Source: Sphingobacterium sp. ML3W (lineage in GTDB: Bacteria > Bacteroidota > Bacteroidia > Sphingobacteriales > Sphingobacteriaceae). Taken from it: DNA of 64,000 bases. Made by a program: the position numbers and the translations under genes. A model generated the notes under the pieces. The model was not told where the DNA came from and ran no database searches. It saw nothing but the letters and a program-made list of their open reading frames with translations. Below, in pieces: positions 25,918 to 35,946 of the stretch (positions are counted from its first letter, which is position 1; every line of letters starts with the position of its first letter). The DNA lies in contig NZ_CP107036.1 in the NCBI RefSeq assembly GCF_029542085.1, forward strand, positions 6,200,001 to 6,264,000. The letters run 5' to 3'.

Positions 25918-28900
25918 ATGTATCAAAATTATATCAGAAAAAAGGCGATAGCATATTTGCTATTCCGTAAACTATGGCTTATTATGCGATTGACGACCAT
26001 AATTATCTTGGTTACTTTTATGCAGGTTAGCGCTTCGACTTTTGCACAAAAGGTAACATTGGAATACTCTAATATGAGCCTTAAAAGAATATTTAAGGAC
26101 CTCAAGTCACAGACAGGGTACAATTTTCTCTATACAGAACGGCAAATGTCGGCGGCTACACCTGTCAATATAAAAGTAAAAGACCGTATGTTGTCAGATG
26201 TACTGGTTCAGCTTTTTGCAGATCAGCCGCTGTCGTATCAGATGGACAGCAAGACAATCGTTATTCGGGACAAGCCCCGGTCTACAAGCATAGGCCCATC
26301 AGTACAGCAAGAGACTGTGCCAGTTCAGGCAATCATCAAGGGACGGGTGACCAATGAGCGTGGTGAACCGCTTGCCAACGTTTCCGTTCGCGTAAAAGGC
26401 AATGAATCAGCTGGAACTTCCACTGCCGCTGATGGTGGTTTTACGATCGGTAATCTTTCTCCTAAATCTACACTGATTTTTTCCTCTGTCGGGTACGATC
26501 AGCAGCTTGTGGAACTCGCTACTATGCGTACAGAGGAATTGGGACAGTTGCATGTGCTGATGAAAAGCAGCAATAGCCAGCTGGAAGAAGTTATCGTTAT
26601 TGGATATGGTACTACGACGCGGCAGCGGGTTGTCGGTGCTGTCGATCAGATCAGTGCAAAGACCTTTCAGGACCGACCGGTCGGCAACGTCACACAGGCC
26701 CTGCAGGGCGCTTCCCCAAGTTTGACCATTCAACAGAAAAGTATGGATCCAAACGATAATTCAATGAACATCAATATCCGTGGAATATCTACGGTAAATA
26801 GCAATGCGCCACTAGTAGTGATTGACGGAATTATTACCGAAGGTGGGACACTGAACAAGATCAATCCGGACGATATCGAAACCGTGTCGGTACTCAAAGA
26901 TGCAGGTTCCACAGCTATTTACGGCTCACGGTCGGCAAATGGTGTCATCTTGGTAACCACAAAAAGGGGGCGCCAAAATCAGAAACCCTCAGTTGCACTT
27001 GGGACGCAATGGGGTGTGCAGCAACCCGAAATCTTGTTTTCCCCAGTTGCTGGCTATGAAAACGCGACCTTACGTAATCTTGCGCTCACCAACTCAGGAA
27101 TGGATCCACAATTTTCGCCGGCGGCGATTGCAGATCTGTACGCACACCAAGATATTGAGAAATGGAATTTGCCGGAAATCATGAAAAATTCGTTTCAACA
27201 AAAATATAATATCAGCGTCATAGGTGGTGGTGAAAAAAGCTCTTATTTATTCTCGGGAGGCTTTTATAATCAGCCCAGCAATTTTGTTGGACAGGATTTT
27301 GGGGTAAAACGCTATAATCTGCGGACGAACCTCAGTACTGAGATCGGTCGTTTTAAACTGACCTCGATTTTAGCTTATACGCGTAACAACAATATGAGCA
27401 ATACTGCCGGAAGTGCTATTATCAATGCTTCCCGCCTCCCTTCTTATTATTACTATCGCATGCGGGCCGATAATGGAAAATACCTGGTCAACAACGCCTT
27501 GACAGATCAGAACCCCCTGGCGGAACTAAATGAAGGCGGTTATATCAAAAATGATAATGACTATTTTAACATCAATCTGAATCTCGAAGCAAAACTGTTC
27601 GACGGTTTGAAGCTGCGCGGTATTTTTGGCGCAGATATCTATGCAGACCATCGTTTTATCCGACGGATCCAAGTACCCCTGTATTCCAACCCTGATGCAT
27701 TGCAGCCACAGGTATTCGTAAATTCGGATCGTAATACAGAAGATTTTAATGAAAAAGCCTCTTTGCTGAATTTCCAGTTACTGCTGGATTACGATAAGAC
27801 CTTCGGGAGCCATCACGTTTCGGGTTTGATTGGTGCATCCAATGAGTCCTATACTCGTAGACAAAATGAACTTAAAATGAAGTTTACCGATCCAGTGCTG
27901 GGAACACCTACTACCGGAACAGTTATCGATCCTGCCAGTGCCCGTGTCACACCAAATGGAACTTTACAGAATAGCATCAACTCAATCTTCGGTCGTGCCG
28001 GATATGACTTTGAAAGTAAGTATTTTGCCGAATTCAGCTTTCGCTACGATGGATCTTCCAAGTTTTCAAAGGCAAACCGCTGGGGATTTTTTCCATCAGG
28101 ATCACTTGGATGGCGAGCATCGGAAGAGCAGTTTATGAATTGGTATAAGGAGCATGTCGGTAGCCTCAAGATTCGGTCCACCTATGGTGTACTGGGAAAT
28201 CAGGCCGTAGATGACTATTCGTATTATTTTACTTATGAATCCTATCCAAACAGCTATGGGTTTAACAATAAGCCAGTAGCTGCCGCGGGATTTAACTATG
28301 CCAGTTTGGACTTGCGCTGGGAGAAAACCTATAATTTCAATGTTGGCCTTGATGCAACTTTCTTTCAGGATAAACTGACGGCAAGCTTTGATTACTTTAA
28401 GAAGCGAACAGTAGATATTCTGATGTCACCACAGATCCCATCCGTGTTTGGGACCTTATTAAAAAACCAGAATTTAGGCGAAATGAACAATGAAGGCTGG
28501 GAGATCAACCTGACCTATCAAGCTAAAACAGGTGAGTTTCAGCACCAGATTAACGCTAATATGGGCGATAGCCACAATAAGATTGTCTCCATGCCGGGAG
28601 ATGACCGGATTTCAACAGTAGATAATATCACCAAATTGACACGTGTAGGCTTGCCGTACAATTCCTATTATGGCTACAAAATGGCTGGACTCTTCCAGAA
28701 CATTTCGGACATAGAGACCTCGGCCCTGCCAAGTGGCATCACTGCCGCTGATCTGCGACCAGGAGATGTCAAATATGTAGATCGCAATAATGATGGAATG
28801 ATCGATGCACGGGATAGATTTGTCCTTGGTAATGGTTTTCCACGATTTACATTCGGCCTGACCTATAACCTCAGTTATAAGGATTTTGATTTTAGCATGT

Positions 28901-29355
28901 TCTGGCAAGGTGTTGGTAAACGGGATATGATGATCCGCGGTGAACTGATCGAACCCTTTCACCAGAATTATTCGTATGCTATTTATCAACATCAACTGGA
29001 TTACTGGACACCGACAAATATTGATGGGCAGTGGCCTCGACTTACAGCTAATGGATCTACAGCCTCAACAAACAACTTTGGGAAAGATTCTGATCTCTAT
29101 CTTTTCAATGGGAAGTATGCGCGTCTGAAAAATCTCCAAATAGGATATTCATTACCAAAGAATGTCATTTCTAAATGGGGTCTACAGCGGGTACGCTTCT
29201 TTGTTAATGCCCAAAATTTGCTGACATTGAGTAAAAACTCCTGGATAGACCCCGAGTCTTCCGAATTTGATTCCAACATGGGAGGTTCAGCCAATAGTGC
29301 CCGCAATTATCCAACGTTGAAATATTATGGCGGCGGATTAAATATTCAATTCTAA
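25918..29355 (+). CDS. SusC/RagA TonB-dependent transporter with STN domain
   Basis: A 1145-residue outer-membrane transporter. After the signal peptide (ASTFAQ) comes an STN domain (about residues 47-115, LKRIFKDLKSQTGYNFLYTERQM), a carboxypeptidase-regulatory-like domain (IKGRVTNERGEPLANVSVRVKG), a TonB-box/plug start (LEEVIVIGYGTTTRQRVVGAVDQI) and a 22-strand barrel ending KYYGGGLNIQF. The STN domain marks a signalling transporter that works with the FecR/FecI pair just upstream. ATG at 25918 is used rather than TTG at 25912. It pairs with the SusD lipoprotein 11 bp downstream. Confidence 0.94.
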   Translation: MYQNYIRKKAIAYLLFRKLWLIMRLTTIIILVTFMQVSASTFAQKVTLEYSNMSLKRIFKDLKSQTGYNFLYTERQMSAATPVNIKVKDRMLSDVLVQLFADQPLSYQMDSKTIVIRDKPRSTSIGPSVQQETVPVQAIIKGRVTNERGEPLANVSVRVKGNESAGTSTAADGGFTIGNLSPKSTLIFSSVGYDQQLVELATMRTEELGQLHVLMKSSNSQLEEVIVIGYGTTTRQRVVGAVDQISAKTFQDRPVGNVTQALQGASPSLTIQQKSMDPNDNSMNINIRGISTVNSNAPLVVIDGIITEGGTLNKINPDDIETVSVLKDAGSTAIYGSRSANGVILVTTKRGRQNQKPSVALGTQWGVQQPEILFSPVAGYENATLRNLALTNSGMDPQFSPAAIADLYAHQDIEKWNLPEIMKNSFQQKYNISVIGGGEKSSYLFSGGFYNQPSNFVGQDFGVKRYNLRTNLSTEIGRFKLTSILAYTRNNNMSNTAGSAIINASRLPSYYYYRMRADNGKYLVNNALTDQNPLAELNEGGYIKNDNDYFNINLNLEAKLFDGLKLRGIFGADIYADHRFIRRIQVPLYSNPDALQPQVFVNSDRNTEDFNEKASLLNFQLLLDYDKTFGSHHVSGLIGASNESYTRRQNELKMKFTDPVLGTPTTGTVIDPASARVTPNGTLQNSINSIFGRAGYDFESKYFAEFSFRYDGSSKFSKANRWGFFPSGSLGWRASEEQFMNWYKEHVGSLKIRSTYGVLGNQAVDDYSYYFTYESYPNSYGFNNKPVAAAGFNYASLDLRWEKTYNFNVGLDATFFQDKLTASFDYFKKRTVDILMSPQIPSVFGTLLKNQNLGEMNNEGWEINLTYQAKTGEFQHQINANMGDSHNKIVSMPGDDRISTVDNITKLTRVGLPYNSYYGYKMAGLFQNISDIETSALPSGITAADLRPGDVKYVDRNNDGMIDARDRFVLGNGFPRFTFGLTYNLSYKDFDFSMFWQGVGKRDMMIRGELIEPFHQNYSYAIYQHQLDYWTPTNIDGQWPRLTANGSTASTNNFGKDSDLYLFNGKYARLKNLQIGYSLPKNVISKWGLQRVRFFVNAQNLLTLSKNSWIDPESSEFDSNMGGSANSARNYPTLKYYGGGLNIQF

Positions 29356-29366
29356 CCATTTATGTG

Positions 29367-30992
29367 ATGAGACTATATAAATTACTTATAGGAGGCTTGA
29401 GTTTAATGGCTGTTGTTCATTTCACTTCCTGCAATAAGTTGGATACCTTGCCAACAGATAGATTTACTGATGAGAACTTTTGGGATTACCCAGAAAACGC
29501 AGAAAAAATGGTCAATATGGCCTATAATCAGCTCTTCTCAGCCGACCGGTTATGGAATGATGAAGCGCTGAGTGATAATATTTTTGAAGGGCGGTCAAAT
29601 ACCGACCAACGCGCTATCCGCAATGGAACTGCCGACCCTACGTTGGGACGTTTTGCTTCGGAATGGTCCGATCTCTATGGCGGCATCAAGACCTGTCACG
29701 TCTACCTTGAAAATGTAGATCGTGTCCCCGGAATGGATGCTGTGCTCAAAAAACGCCGGATTGCGGAGGTACGCTTTATCCGAGCATTCCTCTATTTTAG
29801 ACTGGTCAATTTTTACGGCGACGTTCCTTTCTTTACCAAAGACATATCCCTAGAGGAGTCTAAAGTCATTCCGAGGACAGCCAAGGCAACCGTCATGGCA
29901 TTTATCCACCAGGAATTGGATGAATGTATGGCTGATCTGCCCAGCAAAGATGTGTTGCCTGCAGATGACAGAGGCCGAATTACAAAAGGTGCGGCTTCGG
30001 CTTTTCAGGCGCGGGCTTTTCTCTATGAGAGCAACTGGAACAAAGTATTGCAGTATTGTGAGAACTTGATCAAGAAACAAGGGGAATTTGGGACATATGC
30101 GCTTTTCGATAGTTATCCGGAATTGTTTACTGCAGCAAAAGAATACAATTCGGAGGTGATTCTGGATTACGGGTATGTGCCACAGTTGAAAACCTGGAAT
30201 AAACTCTATGATGCCGCTCCGATCTCTGCTCAGGCGCGACTGAACGGCTATGCCCCTTTGCAGAGCCTTGTTGACAACTATATCACCCTTGATGGAAATA
30301 CCATAAACACGGATCCTAACTACAACAGTGATAATCCTTACATAAACCGTGACCCACGAATGGCGGCAACTCTCGTTTTTCATGGTGGCCAATGGACTGA
30401 CTTTGATGGGACAGTTCGTAAGATTTTTATCAAGCCAGGCTCCGGAGGTACAGATAAAGAGCGCTTGGATGAGTATCAGGGAGCAAGTGCGAATGCTTCT
30501 GCAACCGGCTATTATGTAAAGAAATATTACGATGTGACAGCGACGGTAAAATACGATGCCGGGCTTAATATTATTATGTTCAGATATGCTGATATCTTAC
30601 TGATGTATGCCGAAGCAAAAGAGGCACTGGGGCAACTCGATGCCACAATTTGGGATATGACAATCAAACCTATCCGCAAAAGAGCAGGCTTTGTAGTGGA
30701 TAAAGCGCTGGACTTTCCTGTCACTGGTGATCTGAAAACGATCGTACGAAATGAACGAAGAAGCGAACTCGCTTTAGAGGGGCTGCGTTACTATGATATC
30801 GTACGTTGGAAAGCAGGTAAAACCTTTTTGGACGGACAGGTGACCGGTGCTAAATACGGTGGCAACAATAGCTATATCAAATTGGATATTAGACGATTTG
30901 ACGAGAGTAGAGATTATCTATGGTCGGTACCAAGGACACAGATTGACCTGAATAAAAATTTGTTGCCCAATAATCAAGGCTATTCAAACTAA
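29367..30992 (+). CDS. SusD/RagB-family glycan-binding lipoprotein
   Basis: A 541-residue lipoprotein (lipobox HFTSC, Cys about residue 22). It has the family's N-terminal TPR-like helices (MVNMAYNQLFSADRLWNDEALSDNIFEGRSN; RFIRAFLYFRLVNFYGDVPFF), the LMYAEAKEALG segment and the ERRSELALEGLRYYDIVRW C-terminal signature. It forms the lid of the SusC transporter and binds the oligosaccharide at the surface. ATG at 29367 is preferred to GTG at 29364. Confidence 0.94.
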   Translation: MRLYKLLIGGLSLMAVVHFTSCNKLDTLPTDRFTDENFWDYPENAEKMVNMAYNQLFSADRLWNDEALSDNIFEGRSNTDQRAIRNGTADPTLGRFASEWSDLYGGIKTCHVYLENVDRVPGMDAVLKKRRIAEVRFIRAFLYFRLVNFYGDVPFFTKDISLEESKVIPRTAKATVMAFIHQELDECMADLPSKDVLPADDRGRITKGAASAFQARAFLYESNWNKVLQYCENLIKKQGEFGTYALFDSYPELFTAAKEYNSEVILDYGYVPQLKTWNKLYDAAPISAQARLNGYAPLQSLVDNYITLDGNTINTDPNYNSDNPYINRDPRMAATLVFHGGQWTDFDGTVRKIFIKPGSGGTDKERLDEYQGASANASATGYYVKKYYDVTATVKYDAGLNIIMFRYADILLMYAEAKEALGQLDATIWDMTIKPIRKRAGFVVDKALDFPVTGDLKTIVRNERRSELALEGLRYYDIVRWKAGKTFLDGQVTGAKYGGNNSYIKLDIRRFDESRDYLWSVPRTQIDLNKNLLPNNQGYSN

Positions 30993-31069
30993 AATTTAAT
31001 CGAAACTAACCGTTGCAAACGATAGCGTGAACAAGGTCCGTTTTGAACTACAAAATTAAAGATAAAGAC

Positions 31070-32212
31070 ATGAAATGGTATTTTAAAGTTATAGCAATGC
31101 TCGCATTGGTTGCGAACATCGTTTCCTGCAAAAAAGACGATATGAAATACTCGGATGCGGATGTATCCGCTGTGGAGAATTTATATGCACCTGCGGATGG
31201 GAAGGCAGTCAAATTATTGAGCTCGACCTCTGCGGCTCTGTATTTTGAATGGGAATCTGCACGGGTTGCCGATGGGGGAGCGGCCCAATATGAAGTTGTT
31301 TTTGATAAGGTAAATGGCGATTTCAGCAAGCCACTATATACCGTTACTTCGGACAATAACGGAAATTCAAACGGCGCGAATATCAGTCACAAAATATTGA
31401 ATCAGGTGGCGGCCAAAGCTGGGATAGAACCTGGCGCAAGTGGTGACATCAGTTGGTCCGTGTATTCTATACGGGGCATGAAACGTGTGCTGAGTAAAGT
31501 GAAAAAAAACCTGAATATCAAAACGCTGGAAGGGTTTGCAGATATTCCGGACGAATTGTTTATCACCGGTGAAGGTGCTGAGAACGGTACCGCCATTGCT
31601 CAGGCAATACCGTTTAAGCTTATTGGTAATGGTGAATATGAGGTCTTTACAAAATTGGAAGCCGGTAAAAAATATATCTTTACGGATCGCAAATCGGCGG
31701 ATGGACGTGTATTCTATTCCGAAGATCAAACCAAGATAAAAGAAGAAACGACCGGTAGCAATACCATTGCCAAGACTGCGGTGTATCGAATTCGAATTGA
31801 TTTCAACGTTTCGACGATTATCTATTCTGAAATCAAAAGCATGGGTGTTTATTTCTCACCTTCAGGTGCGGTGGTACTGGATCTCCCTTATCAAGGCAAG
31901 GGTATCTGGTCGGCAACAGGTGTCATCAACTTTAAGCAGGAAAGCTGGGGGCGCGACCAACGCTATAAGTTCCAGATGGAAACGGTCAAGGCCGGAAAGG
32001 CAGAGACTGTACAATTAGGGACTCAGACGGGTACCGATAGCCCACCAAACAGCTCTTCAGCCCCATCGTATTACTTTGTCCGTATATTACCTAATCTTTC
32101 GCAATGGGATGACAAATGGAAATTTGTGGATGCAGTAGATGGGCATCCGACCAAAATCTCCATGATCTTACAAGGGGACAAAGATTATACACATGCCGTA
32201 GTTCCAAATTAA
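31070..32212 (+). CDS. SusE-like surface lipoprotein
   Basis: A 380-residue lipoprotein (ANIVSCKKDD, with the Lys-Lys-Asp-Asp surface-export signal right after the Cys). The N-terminal region (VENLYAPADGKAVKLLSSTSAALYFEWESARVADGGAAQYEVVFDKVNGDF) is the SusE domain; the rest is strand-rich, as in starch- or mannan-binding modules. It should help capture polysaccharide at the cell surface. ATG at 31070 gives a normal signal peptide; a TTG at 31043 would extend it. Confidence 0.86.
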   Translation: MKWYFKVIAMLALVANIVSCKKDDMKYSDADVSAVENLYAPADGKAVKLLSSTSAALYFEWESARVADGGAAQYEVVFDKVNGDFSKPLYTVTSDNNGNSNGANISHKILNQVAAKAGIEPGASGDISWSVYSIRGMKRVLSKVKKNLNIKTLEGFADIPDELFITGEGAENGTAIAQAIPFKLIGNGEYEVFTKLEAGKKYIFTDRKSADGRVFYSEDQTKIKEETTGSNTIAKTAVYRIRIDFNVSTIIYSEIKSMGVYFSPSGAVVLDLPYQGKGIWSATGVINFKQESWGRDQRYKFQMETVKAGKAETVQLGTQTGTDSPPNSSSAPSYYFVRILPNLSQWDDKWKFVDAVDGHPTKISMILQGDKDYTHAVVPN

Positions 32213-32221
32213 AAAGAGGAA

Positions 32222-33349
32222 ATGATGAAGAAAATAGTGATAATCTCATCCATGCTGTTCTTACTGTTTGGGTGTACAAAAGTCGAGGATACCTATCTAT
32301 ACGATGATACGATTCAGGAACCTTGGACAGCGGTCGCTACGCAGGTGTCCGACAAAATGATCTCTGGTTTCTGGAATGAAGCGGGATATTTCAACAATGC
32401 CATCAACCAATCGGATCAGGGCTTTCAATACTGGCCCAATGCCCACGCGATGGACGTGGTTATTGATGCCTACCAACGGACGAAGGACGCTAAATACAGC
32501 GCCTATTTCAGTAAATGGTTTGAGGGCGTCAGGGTTAAAAATGGCAACACTTACTATAATGTATTCTATGATGATATGGAGTGGAATGCCTTGACTATGC
32601 TGCGCCTATATGAGACGACCAAGGAGCAGAAATATCTCGATGCGGTACTACTTTTATGGACTGATATTTTGAAAGCCTGGAATGAGCAATATGCTGGCGG
32701 TGGATTGGCCTGGCGCAAGGATATGTTATACAGCAAGAATGCTTGTTCTAATGGACCTGCTAGCATTCTTGCGGCTAGACTTTATAATTTAACAAAAAAT
32801 GAAAACTACCTGACCTGGGCCAAAAAGATCTATGAATGGCAGAAAGCAACCTTATATAATCCATCTTCAGGGGCTGTATATGATAATATCAATGGCGAGA
32901 CAGATGCGGTTGATGTGACCACGTTGACCTATAATCAGGGAACTTTTCTTGGTACGGCTGTGGAGCTTTTTAAGATTACCAAAGATCCGATCTATCTGGT
33001 CGATGCGCAGAAAATTAGTTATTACACTATTACCCGCTGTATAGATGTGGGTAATAATATTTTGCGCGACGAAGGCAATGGTGACGGTGCGCTGTTTAAG
33101 GGTATATTTATCCGGTACTTTGTTGAATATTTGAACCTGGAGGGAATCGATGCAGGTTATCGCGCAAAGTTTGAGAAGTTTTTGGTTAACAACGGTAAAA
33201 TTGCCTGGACCAAAGGAACCAGCCTGCCAACGCTACTATTTGGCTCTTCTTGGTCTCAGCCACCGATTGGTAACAGCGAAATTTCAGCTTATGCCAGTGC
33301 TGCCATGCTGTTTGAAGGGCTGGCACGCTATCAGATAAGGTCAAAATAA
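32222..33349 (+). CDS. Glycoside hydrolase family 76 endo-alpha-1,6-mannanase (lipoprotein)
   Basis: A 375-residue lipoprotein (lipobox LLFGC, Cys 18). The (alpha/alpha)6 catalytic domain carries YWPNAHAMDVVIDAY and YNVFYDDMEWNAL, with the GH76 catalytic Asp pair at 117-118, and GGLAWRK and KNACSNGPASILAARLY, both typical of the family. It should cut the alpha-1,6-mannan backbone of fungal cell-wall mannan at the cell surface or in the periplasm. 9 bp after the SusE-like stop, so translationally close. A partner GH76 is next. Confidence 0.93.
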   Translation: MMKKIVIISSMLFLLFGCTKVEDTYLYDDTIQEPWTAVATQVSDKMISGFWNEAGYFNNAINQSDQGFQYWPNAHAMDVVIDAYQRTKDAKYSAYFSKWFEGVRVKNGNTYYNVFYDDMEWNALTMLRLYETTKEQKYLDAVLLLWTDILKAWNEQYAGGGLAWRKDMLYSKNACSNGPASILAARLYNLTKNENYLTWAKKIYEWQKATLYNPSSGAVYDNINGETDAVDVTTLTYNQGTFLGTAVELFKITKDPIYLVDAQKISYYTITRCIDVGNNILRDEGNGDGALFKGIFIRYFVEYLNLEGIDAGYRAKFEKFLVNNGKIAWTKGTSLPTLLFGSSWSQPPIGNSEISAYASAAMLFEGLARYQIRSK

Positions 33350-33413
33350 CAGATTGGATACCTCGGAGCCATTAGATGAGCATTAGTTCCTGATGGCTTC
33401 ATTAAACTAATAG

Positions 33414-34604
33414 ATGCAGATGAAACAAATAAACCAGATAACGACGACATTACTTCTGACAGGATTATGCTATTTGACGACGCAGGCGCAAGTTAAAAAA
33501 GATCAATTCTCCGAACGCGCGCAAAAGACCCTAGATGTGGTCTATAACAAATATGGGGGCGCTGAAAATAAATTATTGATCGAAAAATATCCTTTTGATG
33601 AAAATTTTAAAGCAGATTATCTGAATAATAACGAACAAGCAGGGCAGCAGAAAAAATACGCCTATCTCTGGCCTTTCTCTGGCAGTTTCTCGGCCGTAAA
33701 TGCATTGATGGAGCTGTCAAAGGATAAAGCCGACCATCAGAAAGTATTGGATCAAAAGGTACTGGTAGGACTCCGTGAATACAGAGATGAACAGCGTGTA
33801 CCTGTGGGCTATGCGTCATATATCAATTCCGCACCAGCATCAGACCGTTTTTATGATGACAATATATGGTTGGGGATTGATTTTACTGATAGCTATATCC
33901 AGACCAAAAAGGCTGATTACCTCAAATATGCAAAAGAAATATGGGCTTTTGTGAAGAGTGGTGAAGATAACAAGCTTGGCGGTGGTATTTATTGGTGTGA
34001 GCAAAAGAAGGAATCCAAAAATACCTGTTCGAATGCTCCCGCAGCAGTGTTCGCGCTAAAACTATTTGAAGCAACCAACCAGAAGGATTATCTAAATGAA
34101 GGTCGACGGCTATATGAATGGACAAAAGCAGGTCTGCAAGATCCAGATGACAAGCTATATTGGGATAATATTCATCTTAATGGGAAGGTAGATAAAGCCA
34201 AATATTCCTATAATTCAGGCCAGATGTTGCAGGCTGCAGCCTTGCTTTATAAACTAACGAAGGAAAAAAAGTATCTGATTGATGCGCAGCAGCTGGCTGA
34301 AGCTTGTTTAAGCTATTTTTTTCAGACCAGAGATGGAATTGATTTTCCAGTATTAAAAAATAGCAATGTCTGGTTCCATGCTGTCATGATGCGGGGATAT
34401 ATCAGTTTGTTCGAACAGGATGGGAATAGAAAATACATGGATATTTTTGCGAAAAATCTTGATCTGGCATGGCATAAGATGCGCGATCAGGATGGGCTGT
34501 TTGATGCCGACTGGACATTGGAGAAACCCAAAAAATCCAAGTGGTTGTTGGATCAATGTGCTTTTGTGGAGATGTACGGCCGCTTAGCAAAATTCGGGTA
34601 TTAG
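33414..34604 (+). CDS. Glycoside hydrolase family 76 endo-alpha-1,6-mannanase (signal-peptide type)
   Basis: A 396-residue secreted enzyme (signal peptide ending TTQAQ, no lipobox). It has the GH76 layout: YAYLWPFSGSFSAVNAL, FYDDNIWLGIDF with the catalytic Asp pair at 148-149, GGGIYWCEQKKESKNTCSNAPAAVFALKLF and YSYNSGQMLQAAALL. The lipoprotein GH76 upstream and this one probably act in sequence, surface then periplasm, as in other alpha-mannan loci. A terminator at 34695 ends the locus. Confidence 0.93.
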   Translation: MQMKQINQITTTLLLTGLCYLTTQAQVKKDQFSERAQKTLDVVYNKYGGAENKLLIEKYPFDENFKADYLNNNEQAGQQKKYAYLWPFSGSFSAVNALMELSKDKADHQKVLDQKVLVGLREYRDEQRVPVGYASYINSAPASDRFYDDNIWLGIDFTDSYIQTKKADYLKYAKEIWAFVKSGEDNKLGGGIYWCEQKKESKNTCSNAPAAVFALKLFEATNQKDYLNEGRRLYEWTKAGLQDPDDKLYWDNIHLNGKVDKAKYSYNSGQMLQAAALLYKLTKEKKYLIDAQQLAEACLSYFFQTRDGIDFPVLKNSNVWFHAVMMRGYISLFEQDGNRKYMDIFAKNLDLAWHKMRDQDGLFDADWTLEKPKKSKWLLDQCAFVEMYGRLAKFGY

Positions 34605-34694
34605 TAGTTTCTTTTATAGGTGTTGTTGTCAGTTTTATTACTGAACAAAACAAATCATTACGGCTGATCACAGATGGGGCGTAAGCTTATTTAG

Positions 34695-34721
34695 GGCCAC
34701 ATTTCACAATGTGGCCTTTTT
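34695..34721 (+). terminator. GGCCACATT-family terminator closing the mannan locus
   Basis: Perfect 9-bp arms GGCCACATT / AATGTGGCC with loop TCAC and five T. It lies 90 bp downstream of the second GH76 and matches the arms at 3603, 14350, 47586 and 49791. Confidence 0.9.
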
Positions 34722-34878
34722 GTTGCGCCTTAAGATTACTTTCCTATGGCTTTTATGAAAATGATAGAATATTATTTTATAGCTTTGATTATTAATGATA
34801 TAGGTATTGTTTCAAGTCTAAGGAAAAATATATAAATCTTACGGGGTAGCTCAACGGGGTCCATTAAATTAATCCATT

Positions 34879-35595
34879 ATGAATTCGGAGATTTTAACAT
34901 TGAAAAGGCAAGTTAGGGTACTGATAGGAGTATGTCTAGTCCTTTTTCTGGGAATGATAATAACTGTATTTATTGTGTTAAAGGATGACAGAAGTGGCTC
35001 TGTTCTTGACGTCGAACGGATAAACATTCGGGAGGCGGATGGTACAATTAAAATGGTATTGAGTAATAAGGCTCGGCAGCATCCCGGAAGAATGATCGGA
35101 AAGGATCTCGAACCAAGGGAAAGAGAGGCCGGATTGATTTTCTTTAACCGCGATGGAGATGAATGTGGCGGACTTGTATACGATAATGACAAAGAGAGCG
35201 CTGGAATGGTCTATTCCATAGATAAATATCAGGATGATCAGATCATGCAGTTACAGTATATGGAGGATACTCAGACCAAGAAAAGGAAATATGGGCTTCA
35301 ATTATGGAGTTATGGGAAAGAAGATGCCTTTGCGGAGCGACAAGATAGATATAAAGAGCTGACTACTTCGGGCGTAAAACAAGTGCGAGATTCCGCAGTA
35401 ACGATTATGCGTAACGAAGGTCTTCTGGCGACTGACCGTATGTTTTTAGGTAAAAACTATAAGGATGAGATCGGTTTATTTATACATGACAGTCAGGGAA
35501 GGCCTCGAATCCGCATTATGGTCGATAAAAATAATCAGGCAATTCTTGAAACAGTAGATACACTTGGAAATGTAACAGTGAAATCTGGTTTCTGA
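34879..35595 (+). CDS. Hypothetical membrane-anchored protein
   Basis: A 238-residue protein with one N-terminal transmembrane helix (VRVLIGVCLVLFLGMIITVFIVL, about 12-34) and an external domain with repeated short strands (RINIREADGTIKMVLSNKARQHPGRMIG, LIFFNRDGDECGGLVYD, MFLGKNYKDEIGLFIHDSQGRPRIRIMVD). The repeated strand-Asx-Gly-strand pattern suggests a beta-sheet domain. I recognise no family. A degenerate copy of the NTF2-cassette operator follows its stop. Confidence 0.65.
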   Translation: MNSEILTLKRQVRVLIGVCLVLFLGMIITVFIVLKDDRSGSVLDVERINIREADGTIKMVLSNKARQHPGRMIGKDLEPREREAGLIFFNRDGDECGGLVYDNDKESAGMVYSIDKYQDDQIMQLQYMEDTQTKKRKYGLQLWSYGKEDAFAERQDRYKELTTSGVKQVRDSAVTIMRNEGLLATDRMFLGKNYKDEIGLFIHDSQGRPRIRIMVDKNNQAILETVDTLGNVTVKSGF

Positions 35596-35946
35596 GAATA
35601 AATAGCTGATCTCCCGATTTCCACCGTCGACCGCGTTTTTCTGTTTGTTCATTCAAAACCCATCGTTTAGGGGCTCATTGCACTCGCAAGCTTGGGCGTT
35701 TTTGGGGTCACTTGTCCATCAAAAGCCAATTACATAGCCATTATTCATATTAGCCTATTATCTATGTTAGATATTGTGATTGCGCACTCCGCGCAAGAAT
35801 GATGTATATTAATACAATGTGAATATTTGTGTTAAAAAACGTTAAATCATCATCTTATCATAATATGTTCGTAATAATAACCAAACAGTGTATTTCTAAT
35901 ATTGCAGCTGTAAAAACGATTTATTCCTATGTAATCTATTTATGTA
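35596..35946. other. Intergenic region before the second SusC/D locus
   Basis: It holds a weak operator-like trace (35608-35658) and the promoter region of the downstream IPT/NHL gene. Otherwise AT-rich and without a gene. Confidence 0.5.
35608..35658 (+). promoter_or_regulatory. Degenerate NTF2-cassette operator-like sequence
   Basis: GATCTCCCGATTTCCACC at 35608 resembles the first half-site block (TACCTCCCCATTTCCGCC at copy B), and GACCGCGTTTTTCTG 21 bp later at 35629 resembles CACCGAGTTTTCC. The third site and -7 box are lost and no NTF2 gene follows. It is a weak match. Confidence 0.35.

Noticed and set aside
29850..30392. 180-codon minus-strand frame opposite the SusD gene
   Set aside because: Antisense shadow of a clear SusD coding frame, with no family character. 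The same applies to 39175-39702 opposite SusC.
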